Shown here in pieces: positions 1-8,000 of a DNA stretch of 16,050 nt. The notes under the pieces were generated by a model. It was not told the DNA's origin, searched no databases, and saw only the letters and a list, made by a program, of their open reading frames with translations. Within the stretch, counting starts at the first letter, position 1; every line of letters starts with the position of its first letter. The DNA is from DAIRDK01 sp035403225 (lineage in GTDB: Bacteria; Bacteroidota; Bacteroidia; Bacteroidales; FEN-979): NCBI GenBank assembly GCA_035403225.1, contig DAONET010000043.1, forward strand, positions 1 to 16,050, written 5' to 3'. Made by a program: the position numbers and the translations under genes.

Positions 1-10
1 TATTTCTTTG

Positions 11-18
11 TAAATTTG
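11..18 (+). promoter_or_regulatory. -7 promoter element (TAAATTTG) for the lactonase-like lipoprotein
   Basis: TAAATTTG fits the Bacteroidota sigma-ABfr -7 consensus TAnnTTTG exactly. It lies 35 bp before the ATG at 54, giving a predicted transcript start near 25. The matching -33 element would lie before the window begins, so only half of the promoter can be judged. Confidence 0.5.
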
Positions 19-53
19 ACATATTCAAAAAATATGTTCGAAAACAATCATTC

Positions 54-884
54 ATGCATCGTACAAAATTGAGCTTTTTGTATCTGCTGCTGGTAATGCT
101 TACCGGATGCTGTCATCGGGATGAATACCAGGTTTACGCGATTAAATTTGCAGAGGGAGAAAAAATCCCGGCCGGCGATTGGGTCATTGGCGCCGGGAAA
201 ACTGACAGCGTTGATGTATGCAATATGTTCTGGCTCCTCCGTTCAGGAGATGGCCGCAACATCATGGTAGATGCAGGTTTTATTGACTCTTCCGGTAACG
301 ATGGAAAATATGTAAGACCCGATCTGGCTTTAAAAGAAATGAAGCTGGCGCCGGAGGAGATCTCGGATATTATCCTTACCCATCCCCATCCCGACCATGT
401 CGGAGGAATAACCCTCTTCCCCAACGCACATATCTGGATGCAAAAAGCTGATTTTGAATATTTCACCGGGTTATCCTGGCTGAAGACCGATTCCACCGTT
501 TTTCTGAAAAAAGATGTCGAAAACATCCTGAAACTGAAGAAGGCAGGAAGAGTGACCCTTGTCGAGGGAGACGACATGGAGATCATGCCGGGAATCAAGG
601 TATTCACAGGATCTAAACACACCTTCGAGAATCAATATCTGTTAATAAATACCGGTTCCGAAAAGAACCAAATCCTGCTGGCTTCCGATGCCATCTGGTT
701 CTATCTGAACCTGGAGAAATTGTTGCCGATCAGCATTTGTATGGATACGGCCGCGTATACGACGACTATGAGAAGGATGCTGACGCTGGAGGCCAATCAG
801 AAACTGATCATCCCCGGTCACGACAATCTGGTCTTCTCCAAATTCCCAAAAATCACCAACAACATCGTCAAAATTGAAGATTAG
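54..884 (+). CDS. Lipoprotein metallo-beta-lactamase-fold hydrolase, AHL-lactonase-like
   Basis: A 276-aa exported hydrolase. The N-terminus has a short hydrophobic stretch ending in a lipobox (LTGC, Cys19), so it should be a lipid-anchored envelope protein. The metallo-beta-lactamase zinc ligands are complete: HxHxDH at His110/His112/Asp114/His115, then His189, Asp212 (in ASDA) and His256 (in PGHD). The opening block (residues 43-76, ending MVDAGF) and the ASDA...NLEK stretch resemble the AiiA/AttM N-acyl-homoserine lactonase branch rather than class B beta-lactamases or glyoxalase II. It probably hydrolyses a lactone or related ester in the periplasm or at the outer membrane; the substrate cannot be read from the sequence. 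ATG at 54 is chosen because it gives a normal lipoprotein signal. It converges with the next gene across a 23-bp gap. Confidence 0.85.
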   Translation: MHRTKLSFLYLLLVMLTGCCHRDEYQVYAIKFAEGEKIPAGDWVIGAGKTDSVDVCNMFWLLRSGDGRNIMVDAGFIDSSGNDGKYVRPDLALKEMKLAPEEISDIILTHPHPDHVGGITLFPNAHIWMQKADFEYFTGLSWLKTDSTVFLKKDVENILKLKKAGRVTLVEGDDMEIMPGIKVFTGSKHTFENQYLLINTGSEKNQILLASDAIWFYLNLEKLLPISICMDTAAYTTTMRRMLTLEANQKLIIPGHDNLVFSKFPKITNNIVKIED

Positions 885-885
885 G

Positions 886-899
886 TGACGGTTTCGTCA
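886..899. terminator. Small hairpin between convergent genes
   Basis: TGACG-gttt-CGTCA forms a 5-bp stem between the convergent stops at 884 and 908. There is no T-tract on either side, so it is at best a weak bidirectional terminator. Confidence 0.2.
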
Positions 900-907
900 T
901 GAGGACA

Positions 908-2350
908 TCAGTGAATTTTATAGAGGTCAAATAGTTTACCGGCGTGAATCAACTTGGCTTCTTTGGGGATCTCTTCCTGGAACTGATTGCTCTTCTGAAC
1001 GATATATAGTACCTGATAGAATTTCGGGTATTCACTCGGTCGAATCCCTGCCAATTGTCCCGACTTTATGCGAAGGGTCCAGCTGGTCCAGAATTCCAGC
1101 CGGTGCTGCGCCAAAACAATGGTGGAGGATGGATGTGCGATGATTTTCCGCATTTCTTTCATTTCCGCGTATTCTTCCTTCGAAATATAGGTTCTGTGTA
1201 CGCCGTTTGTCGCTACGGTGAGAATCAGCAATAACGCCAGAATGACCGCAATGGTGATTTTCACCGGTTTTCTGAAATAATGGAAAATGAAAATGATCAG
1301 GATCGTCAAAGGTATCAGGGAAATAAATAACAAGCGGTTATAGATGGCTGTATTGATAAATGGATTGGAAAGGAAGACAAACCACAGAACCAGCGACAGG
1401 AAAAAATGGGATTCCTCTTTCTTCATGCGTTTTCGCAGTTTGAACCAGGTAATCACCGATAACACGGAAAAGGAGTTAATGATAACCAGGAAAAGCACAT
1501 TGGGCCAATCATAAATGAATTCTCCCTGCAACATTAACAGGAAAAATGAATGATCAAAAAGCTGTAAAGGAGCGGCGAAATACGAAAGAAGATGCTCATA
1601 CCGTTGATTATCATACAGTTTCACGATAAACGGCAGTAAAATCAACGTCGTCAGCGCCAACCCGGCGATCACCACCCTGATCTTGGATTCTTTAAACCAG
1701 GCCATCCATTTCCGGGAATAAAACAACGCGGTAACCACGGTTAAAATGAGCAGAAAAGCAAACAGGGCAGAGAAGCATCCGAAGTGGGTGAACAAGGTGA
1801 GCAGAACAGAAACAGCTATCATCACCAATGATCTGATGGTTTTTTGATGGATGAACTGCCACAGAAAGTACATGGACAGGTACACGAACAACATACTGAT
1901 GGCATTTTTATCAAAATCAACGGCAAAAATGACCAGTATAGAAGGGTTCAGCACCGATAGCGCCAACACTACGGCCAGATAAACCGGATGCATCTTGTTG
2001 CCGGAAATGGATTTCGCCAGAAAGAAGACCGGGATCACGATCAGCGACGGCACCACCACATTGACCAGCTTGCAAGCCAGCACGATGGCGCTGCTCACCG
2101 GCAGGTTGCTGAAAAAAATGATCAATCTGGCTGTCAGGGCTTCGATCCAAAAGACCAGGGGCATATCGCTGTAACCCAGCGTTCCTCGTTCAATCAAACA
2201 CCTCACCTGCAAAGGATAGTACATGCTTCCCAGGCCCGGGATCACCTGACTGTTGGCCGTTGAGATCAACCTGCATACGATGGAAATGATCAACACCGAA
2301 AACAGAACCCAATAGTTTAACCCCTTGTACGAGAATATTTTACTTTTCAT
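908..2350 (-). CDS. Multi-pass membrane protein, GT-C-fold (STT3/PMT-like) glycosyltransferase
   Basis: A 480-aa integral membrane protein with about 10-11 hydrophobic helices between residues 14 and 386 and a soluble C-terminal part (about 390-480). Three features suggest the GT-C glycosyltransferase fold. A long first exoplasmic loop (33-65) has a YYPLQVRCLIERG stretch like the amphipathic region after TM1 in STT3/AglB proteins. A DFDKN motif sits at 145-149 at a membrane boundary, where related proteins carry D.(x)KN. A TH pair (188-189) starts a later helix. The acidic catalytic residue usually found in loop 1 is not obvious: the loop has Glu54 and Asp62 but no DxD. It probably transfers a sugar from a polyprenyl-phosphate donor across the inner membrane; acceptor unknown. 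It lies 97 bp downstream of the LytTR regulator on the same strand and may be its cotranscribed target. The class is fairly likely, the exact activity uncertain. Confidence 0.6.
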   Translation of the reverse strand: MKSKIFSYKGLNYWVLFSVLIISIVCRLISTANSQVIPGLGSMYYPLQVRCLIERGTLGYSDMPLVFWIEALTARLIIFFSNLPVSSAIVLACKLVNVVVPSLIVIPVFFLAKSISGNKMHPVYLAVVLALSVLNPSILVIFAVDFDKNAISMLFVYLSMYFLWQFIHQKTIRSLVMIAVSVLLTLFTHFGCFSALFAFLLILTVVTALFYSRKWMAWFKESKIRVVIAGLALTTLILLPFIVKLYDNQRYEHLLSYFAAPLQLFDHSFFLLMLQGEFIYDWPNVLFLVIINSFSVLSVITWFKLRKRMKKEESHFFLSLVLWFVFLSNPFINTAIYNRLLFISLIPLTILIIFIFHYFRKPVKITIAVILALLLILTVATNGVHRTYISKEEYAEMKEMRKIIAHPSSTIVLAQHRLEFWTSWTLRIKSGQLAGIRPSEYPKFYQVLYIVQKSNQFQEEIPKEAKLIHAGKLFDLYKIH

Positions 2351-2447
2351 CTGCTTGGATTTTTTAAGAACATACGTTCCCTCCCGGGTATTTGCCGGAC
2401 TTTATTCAAACGAAAAAAACATACGATCGCCTGTCACCCCGCCGGGA

Positions 2448-3170
2448 CTATTCCGGCTCCTGATTGAATCTGGGTGGCAACTTATCGGAAATGGCTTTAA
2501 AAAAGGCATCCCGGTACGTCATACTGATCGGTATCAGTCTGTCGGATATTTTGATCCTGTTTCGTTCGATACTCTCGATGTTATTGACCGAAACGAGGAA
2601 TGATTTATGAACCCTGATAAACTGAGGAGGTTTTAACTTGCTCTCCATAAACGCAAAATGTTGAAGGGTCATGATCTTCTTCGATTTTGTCACAATTTGC
2701 AGGTAATCACGCATGCCCTCCACGAACAGGATATCGTTAAAAAAGACCTTCTCAAGCCGGTATTCTGTTTTCACGAAAAAGAAATCCCGCTCTTCCTCGG
2801 AACCATTCACTTGTTTGAGGTTCTCCATGACCCTATCCATGGCCTGAACAAATCGGTCGAAGGAATACGGCTTGAGAAGGTAATCGGTTACATGAAAGTC
2901 AAACCCTTTCAGTGCATATTGTTCAAAAGCAGTGGTGATGATGATTTGCGGACGTGATCTCACCGTTTCCAGAAATTGAATGCCGGTAAACGACTCCATC
3001 TGGATATCCAGAAAAATCAGGTCAACCTTTTCTTCTTTCAAAAAAGGAATGGCCTCCAGCGCGCTGGTAAAGGTCTTTAACAACCGGGGCCCGTTCATCC
3101 TTTCGATAAAAGAGGCCACTTTTTTCAAAGCCAGCGGCTCATCATCAACGGCAATGCATTTAATCTCCAT
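2448..3170 (-). CDS. LytTR-family response regulator
   Basis: About 240 aa in two domains. The receiver (residues 4-123 counted from the upstream ATG at 3179) has the acidic pair Asp12-Asp13, phospho-acceptor Asp58 (IFLDIQM), Thr83 and Lys103 (LLKP). The LytTR DNA-binding domain (about 132-236) shows VEGMRDYLQI and FIRVHKSFLVSVNNIESI, both characteristic of the AlgR/LytR group. It is a cytoplasmic transcription regulator phosphorylated by the kinase encoded just upstream. The reading frame overlaps the kinase end, indicating translational coupling. The ATG at 3170 (MEIKC) is preferred because family members begin right at the first receiver strand; the ATG at 3179 adds three residues. The stop codon lies in the loop of a 7-bp hairpin (2441-2457). 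Confidence 0.93.
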   Translation of the reverse strand: MEIKCIAVDDEPLALKKVASFIERMNGPRLLKTFTSALEAIPFLKEEKVDLIFLDIQMESFTGIQFLETVRSRPQIIITTAFEQYALKGFDFHVTDYLLKPYSFDRFVQAMDRVMENLKQVNGSEEERDFFFVKTEYRLEKVFFNDILFVEGMRDYLQIVTKSKKIMTLQHFAFMESKLKPPQFIRVHKSFLVSVNNIESIERNRIKISDRLIPISMTYRDAFFKAISDKLPPRFNQEPE

Positions 3171-4191
3171 CGGTATCAACTGTTAATTCAACCTTGAAAA
3201 AACCATCCTTATCACTGATATTCAACGTATATCTTCCCGGATAGATATGCTCGAGGCGCCGTTTGACATTCGCGATGCCGGTCCCTCCGTAATTCTTCAC
3301 CGGTGGCTTTTCAAGAGGATCATAATAATTGAATACGCTGAAATTTACTTTTTTCTCTTCTATCCGGAACCGGATCTCAAATCCGGCATGATCCTCCTTC
3401 ATCCTGGCATACTTGAACGCATTTTCGATAAACGGGATGAAAAGCATGGGAGCAATGTGAAGGTCGGGATAATGTTCCGGGATATCAAGCTTGATCAAGT
3501 CGGGATTGGTAACCCTTAATGAATAAAGGGAAACGATATTCTCAATATAGTTGATTTCTTTGGAAAGACTGACAAAATCCGAGACCGTTTCGTACGACAT
3601 GTATCGCATGATATCTGAAAGCTTCAGGAGCGACTGCGATGCCTTGTCAGGATCGTAGTATATCAAAACATCAATGTTATTCAACGTATTGAATAAAAAA
3701 TGAGGATTCACCTTACTTTTCAGCAAAGCCAGTTCGCTTACCGCCTTCTCTTTCTCCAGGATTTCCTTTTGATTGATGGTATTCAGCCAATTCAACATCA
3801 CTTTGAAAAATGAACCGAAAGTGGCTGCCGTCAGCATAACCGAAAACCCGCTTAGGTGCATCTTCACAGAATAAATTCCATAGAAATGATGAAAATCATG
3901 GCTGAAGTAGGCTTTCACCGACAGCAGTCCCGAATACCCGATGAAGGTAAGAAGATTCAGGACGATCAGGGACCACACCAAAAAAAGGGTATATTTCTTC
4001 TTTTCCAGAAACCGGGGAACCAACAGAGAATAAAACAGGTAGAACGGAATGGCCAGGAACAGGGTGCTGACCAGATACATGGTCAGTTGCTCGGGATCCG
4101 CGAACATCGAAAAACCCCTCAGGTTGTAAAATGCCGCAAAAAGCCAGGTGAAAACGTGTAAAACGATGATTTTTTTCTTGCTCATAATCAT
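3160..4191 (-). CDS. LytS/YehU-type sensor histidine kinase
   Basis: A 343-aa inner-membrane kinase. Four hydrophobic segments (about 8-24, 37-58, 67-90, 113-133) form a membrane sensor without a large periplasmic domain. A short coiled linker follows (140-158, EKEKAVSELALLKSK), then the His_kinase domain with the phospho-acceptor in KSKVNPHFLFNTLNN (His164). The ATPase part has the N-box IENAFKYA (Asn257) and a glycine box GGTGIANVKRRL (302-313). This is the standard Bacteroidota LytS/YehU-type layout. It phosphorylates the overlapping LytTR regulator. MIM... and MSKKK... (ATG at 4185) are both possible starts. It is transcribed divergently from the small membrane protein across the structured leader; no convincing promoter for it is seen. 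The signal sensed is unknown. Confidence 0.93.
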   Translation of the reverse strand: MIMSKKKIIVLHVFTWLFAAFYNLRGFSMFADPEQLTMYLVSTLFLAIPFYLFYSLLVPRFLEKKKYTLFLVWSLIVLNLLTFIGYSGLLSVKAYFSHDFHHFYGIYSVKMHLSGFSVMLTAATFGSFFKVMLNWLNTINQKEILEKEKAVSELALLKSKVNPHFLFNTLNNIDVLIYYDPDKASQSLLKLSDIMRYMSYETVSDFVSLSKEINYIENIVSLYSLRVTNPDLIKLDIPEHYPDLHIAPMLFIPFIENAFKYARMKEDHAGFEIRFRIEEKKVNFSVFNYYDPLEKPPVKNYGGTGIANVKRRLEHIYPGRYTLNISDKDGFFKVELTVDTDGD

Positions 4192-4297
4192 AAATTCATG
4201 ACAAAAATGAATGTTTTCCTTTTCTCAGGCAAGTAAACTATGCCAATAATATAACTTCCTCTGCATGATGATCATGATGACCGGCAAAATATTTTTA

Positions 4298-4305
4298 TAT
4301 CTTTG
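4298..4305 (+). promoter_or_regulatory. -7 promoter element (TATCTTTG)
   Basis: TATCTTTG matches TAnnTTTG exactly. The predicted transcript start is near 4311, just before the structured leader. No good TTTG/TTG -33 box is present 19-21 bp upstream, so the promoter may be weak or activator-dependent. The rest of the interval from 4192 to 4297 shows no gene or clear element. Confidence 0.45.
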
Positions 4306-4310
4306 CCTCC

Positions 4311-4454
4311 CTATTCCAAAAATGCTCGCTTTGAGAACGGTGATGAAATTTGTACTCGCTGCCTGATTAACCTCCGGAAACCACAGGTTAACGCGCATAG
4401 TTCGGGAAACTCTTTCCGAACAGGTTTCTGATTGTATTAGTTTGAATTTTTTTT
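4311..4454 (+). ncRNA. Candidate structured leader or small RNA with pseudoknot
   Basis: All of the following are seen by eye. A terminal helix can form between 4313-4320 (ATTCCAAA) and 4441-4447 (TTTGAAT) with one bulge, directly followed by eight T's (4447-4454). Inside are hairpin P1 4367-4373/4385-4391 (TTAACCT/AGGTTAA, perfect) and hairpin P2 4400-4408/4413-4421 (9 bp, one G.T). A pseudoknot pairs the P1 loop, 4377-4382 (GAAACC), with 4423-4428 (GGTTTC), two bases after P2. The layout resembles a riboswitch aptamer or a free-standing RNA with paired ends and a U-tract. I do not recognise a known family: TPP, SAM-I, FMN, cobalamin, c-di-GMP and preQ1 consensus features are absent. Downstream is a membrane protein of unknown function. 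Confidence 0.45.
4322..4366 (+). CDS. Possible 14-codon upstream ORF (leader peptide)
   Basis: ATG to TGA encodes MLALRTVMKFVLAA. It begins about 11 nt after the predicted transcript start and stops one base before hairpin P1, the usual geometry of a translation-coupled attenuator. The peptide has no run of a single regulatory amino acid, so the signal is unclear. The ending LAA-stop in CTCGCTGCC-TGA resembles ssrA tag endings, probably by chance. Short ORFs are common by chance, hence low confidence. Confidence 0.25.
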   Translation: MLALRTVMKFVLAA

Positions 4455-4474
4455 ACTGTCTTTTTCAAGATAGT
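4455..4474 (+). promoter_or_regulatory. Hairpin near the start of the small membrane protein
   Basis: ACTGTCTT-tttc-AAGATAGT gives an 8-bp stem with one G.T pair. It directly follows the T8 tract and covers the GTG at 4473, arguing against that GTG as the start. It may act on initiation at 4479 or 4506. Confidence 0.35.
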
Positions 4475-4505
4475 GACGATGTTTTCACCGTTTAAATTAT
4501 TTATT

Positions 4506-4985
4506 ATGAGTACTGAAAAGAAAAACCAAATCATAGATTTCCTGTCAGCATTTTTTATGCTGATGGCTTTGCTGACCAGTAGTTATTTTTTTCTGGTCCA
4601 ATTAAAATTAAGCGTGGGAGAATGGTTGGCCTTCAACGCATGTTCGATGGCAATCCTTACGTATCTGCTATGTTTCGTGCTGTTTCAGATAACGAAGCAA
4701 GACTTCCTGCTGGCGATTCCCTTATTGCCTCTGTATTATTACGGGACCATGGGATTATTTATCATGCCGTGGAATGAAGCCAATGTCTTTCCCCAGCTGA
4801 CACATATCATCATAACCCTGACTGTTCTGTGGGTTTTGTACAAGCTGTTGAAGGCGAAGAAACTCAAATCCTTAGGAAAAGGGCTGTTGACAGGGCTCCT
4901 TGTTTTCGTGCCGGTAATTGCCTGTATTCAATCTTACACCCAGGTGCATATGCAGGAGTTCCTGCAGGTGCTGCAGCGGATGTAA
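4506..4985 (+). CDS. Small multi-pass membrane protein, unknown function
   Basis: About 159 aa from the ATG at 4506 (MSTEKKNQ). Longer versions from 4479 (ATG) or 4473 (GTG) add 9-11 residues, but the later ATG puts a charged cytoplasmic start directly before the first helix. Counted from 4506, about five hydrophobic helices are visible (roughly 12-32, 37-60, 64-84, 95-113, 121-142), with a basic loop between the last two (KAKKLKSLGK). The last 20 residues are polar and extramembrane. I recognise no catalytic or transport motif and no family. It has its own TAnnTTTG promoter and an unusually long structured leader, so its expression is likely controlled at RNA level. It converges on the tricorn-like peptidase gene. 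Confidence 0.75.
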   Translation: MSTEKKNQIIDFLSAFFMLMALLTSSYFFLVQLKLSVGEWLAFNACSMAILTYLLCFVLFQITKQDFLLAIPLLPLYYYGTMGLFIMPWNEANVFPQLTHIIITLTVLWVLYKLLKAKKLKSLGKGLLTGLLVFVPVIACIQSYTQVHMQEFLQVLQRM

Positions 4986-4992
4986 AAAAAAA

Positions 4993-5036
4993 TTCCCCCT
5001 TCAGATTGCTTGATAATACAGCGCCTGAAGGGGGAA
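4993..5036 (-). terminator. Strong intrinsic terminator of the minus-strand run
   Basis: A perfect 12-bp inverted repeat (TTCCCCCTTCAG at 4993-5004, CTGAAGGGGGAA at 5025-5036) with a 20-nt loop. Read on the minus strand, the stem is followed by nine U's (A-tract 4984-4992), 26 bp past the stop of the tricorn-like gene. On the plus strand no T-tract follows the stem, so it works mainly for the minus strand. The large loop is unusual for an intrinsic terminator. Confidence 0.85.
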
Positions 5037-5061
5037 CTATTACCTCTTATTTCATGAACTC

Positions 5062-8000
5062 TTATTTCATCAATTCTTTCACAGCTTCTTCAATCTGCTG
5101 GTCTCTTCCGGAAGCCATGATACCCGGATCGTTAGCGACCTTGATATCAGGTTCCAGCTGGTTGTTTTCACAGAATTTCCCGTCGGGGGTACGCCAACCT
5201 CCCATAGGGATTCCGAAAACGAGGGTGGGATCAATCTGTGATTCCCACCAAACGAAAGTGCCGGTACCGGGAACGGGCATTCCCACCGTTTTCCCGATAT
5301 TCTTCAGTTTATAAGCCACCGGGAAAAGGTGGGCATCGGAATAGTTGCTTTCCCCGATCAGCACGATAGAGGGTTTTACCCATTTATCAATGGGTTCCGA
5401 GCCGATATACTGTCCGTGAGGGATGATGTCCATGTACTTTTTGCCGTTCAGGAAATCGGAGAGCTGCTCGTGAATGTTTCCGCCACCGTTGAACCGGGTG
5501 TCGACGATCAGGGCTTTCTTTTCAAAGTTACGGCCCAGGGCTTCTTCAAAGACGGTCCGCATGCTGGCGTCATCCATCGAACGAACGTGTACATAACCGA
5601 TCGTTCCTCCCGACAGTTTATCCACTTCCGCACGGCGGTTTTTCACCCACCTTTTATAAAGCAATTCATTCACAGTGCCGATGGAAACAGGCTTTGTGCT
5701 TTCTTCCCATCGCTCACCCGTTGCCGGATTATACATAGAGAGTAACGTCAGATCACCCGCTTTCCGGTTTAACAAGGTATAAAAGTCGATCGTGTCGGGA
5801 ATGGCTTCACCATCGATCTTTTCAAGGATACATCCTTCTTTCACCTTGGATGCAGCCTTGTCGAGCGGGCCACCTTCCACAATACCGGCAATCTTTAATC
5901 CGGGTCCTTTGTATTCATAATCGAAGAACACTCCGAGGTCGGCTGTCTTATCCGCGTTGTTCCGCCCAGCCCGGTATCCGCATCCGGTGTGTGAAGCATT
6001 CATCTCACCCAGCATCTCGCTGAGGATTTCGGCAAAATCGTAATTGTTGTTGATATATGGCAGGAAACGCTTATAGGCCTGGTAATAAAATTTCCAGTCT
6101 ACCCCGTGCATATCTTCCACGTAGAATTTTTCTTTAAACTGGCGCCACGCGTGGTTGAAGATATAGTCCCGCTCCTCAACCGGTTTCACCAACATCTCGC
6201 CGCTGGTCTTCAACGGTTCCGCTTTCCCTGATTCCACTTCAACCTTCATCGGCTTTCCATCGGCCAGCACCAAAAGGTATTTGCCGTCTGACGAAAGTTC
6301 CATCGAAGGACTTCTCAGTCCAAGTTTTGCCAGCATCTTGGTTTCTTTGGTTCTTAATTCCGTCACCCAAAGGTCGTTGTCCTTTTCGAAGCTGGTAAAG
6401 TAAAACAGCTTCTCTCCATCTTTCGAAAGCACCCAGTCACGCAAACGTGAGGTGTGGGTGGTGAGTTTCTCTTTCCGGTCCGTCAGGTTATCCCAATCAA
6501 TGGTCACGGTGGCCGAATCCTTCTTCACATCACCCTCTTTTTCTTTGTCCTTGTCTTTATCTTTCTTACCATCCTTTTCTTTTTCCTTCTCTTTCTCTTT
6601 ATCCTTTTTGGCCTTTTCTTCCTGATCCTTCACGAGCGTCAGCTCTTCTTTGGAAAGGTTGAACCGGTCGTATGCTGCTTTGGAAAAGAATAACTCATAC
6701 ACGTCATAGGTGGTGATATAACCTCCCTGCGCATGATCGCCGTTGCGGTTACATCCCCAGATCATGGATTTGCCGTCGGAGGACCATTTCCCGTTAAAAT
6801 CATCGTACCCGCTTAAGGACAGGTCCGTGATCTCTCCCTTTCCATCTGCCGGCACCAATCCCACTTCAGGACCGAACAAAACCCGGCCGGGTAAGCAATA
6901 CTGCACCAGGAACCATTTTCCATCAGGCGACCATTGGTACCACTGATCTCCGTCAGCATACGAATAATTGACATCGGCAGGCATGATCATCCGGGTCTTT
7001 TTGCTTTCCAGGTTGATCACTTTCAGGACGACCCTGTTTTCGAGGTAAGCCACCTCTTTCCCATCGGGAGAATACTCGGGCTGAAACTCTTCCGCCTCCG
7101 TGGCGATCACCGGTTCGGTCTTCAGCACCGTGGAAGCGTAAAAATAGGGCTCCTCTTTCCGGCTGATCGAGGTGGTATATATATTCCAACTGTTGTTCGC
7201 TTCTGCCGCATACAACAGGGAACGGCCATCAGGACTGAAACTTACACTGCGTTCCTGGTACGGCGTATTGGTAATCCTCTTGGTGAAACCGCCATCCACG
7301 CTGCTCACAAAAACCTCACCCCTGAACACATAAGCGTATTCTTTCCCATTGGGCGATAAACGCATCTCGGTAAATCCATCGTTGACGGGCATAATACGAT
7401 CCTGAGAGGAACGGCCATCGGCAAACACCGCCACGCTCACCTTCCGGGGTTCTCCTCCCGGAATCAGGGTATAGATCTCGCCATCATACGAATAGCACAG
7501 AACACTGTTGTCGGAACGACTCAGGAACCTGACCGGATGTTTTTCATACTTGGTCAACGCCGTCATTTTCGAAGGATCGGTGATGGAACTTTTGAAAATA
7601 TTGAACGAGCCGTTCTTTTCGCTCAGATAAAAGAAATCCTGATTATTGGCATCGAAGACCGGGTCACGGTCTTCACCATTGAAACTGGTAAGTTTGGTAA
7701 AGTTTTTGGTGTTGAAATCGTACATCCAGATATCGCGTGCAATGGCCGATGTGTGATGCTTGCGCCAGTCGTCTTCATAACCTTTGAGGTCTTCGTACAG
7801 GATCTTATCTCCGGTAGAAGAGGGACAAACATTCAGGGCCGGACTGGAAAGCAACTGGGAAACCTTTCCTCCCTTCACCGGCGCCGCATACAATTCGTTC
7901 ATCACCCCGATGGGGAACTGGGCGTTGGTGACCACATCCTGCCGGTACGCCGAGAAGATCACTTCGCTGTTGTCGGCGGTGAAACTCCAGGGTATTTCCC

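Noticed and set aside
134..622. Long minus-strand ORF inside the lactonase gene
   Set aside because: It overlaps a gene with a complete catalytic motif set and shows no domain or signal of its own.
4322..4454. A tmRNA (ssrA) gene
   Set aside because: The LAA-stop ORF end is tmRNA-like, but the RNA would be only about 145 nt, with no tRNA-Ala-like acceptor arm, T loop or CCA end and no pseudoknot chain.
4473..4505. GTG/ATG starts at 4473 and 4479 for the small membrane protein
   Set aside because: The GTG is inside a hairpin, and both would add a hydrophobic tail before a natural MSTEKKN start. The ATG at 4479 cannot be fully excluded.
6454..6693. Plus-strand ORF with a very hydrophobic Phe/Leu stretch
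   Set aside because: It is the antisense of the Lys/Glu-rich linker of the tricorn-like gene. The apparent membrane helix is a reading artefact.
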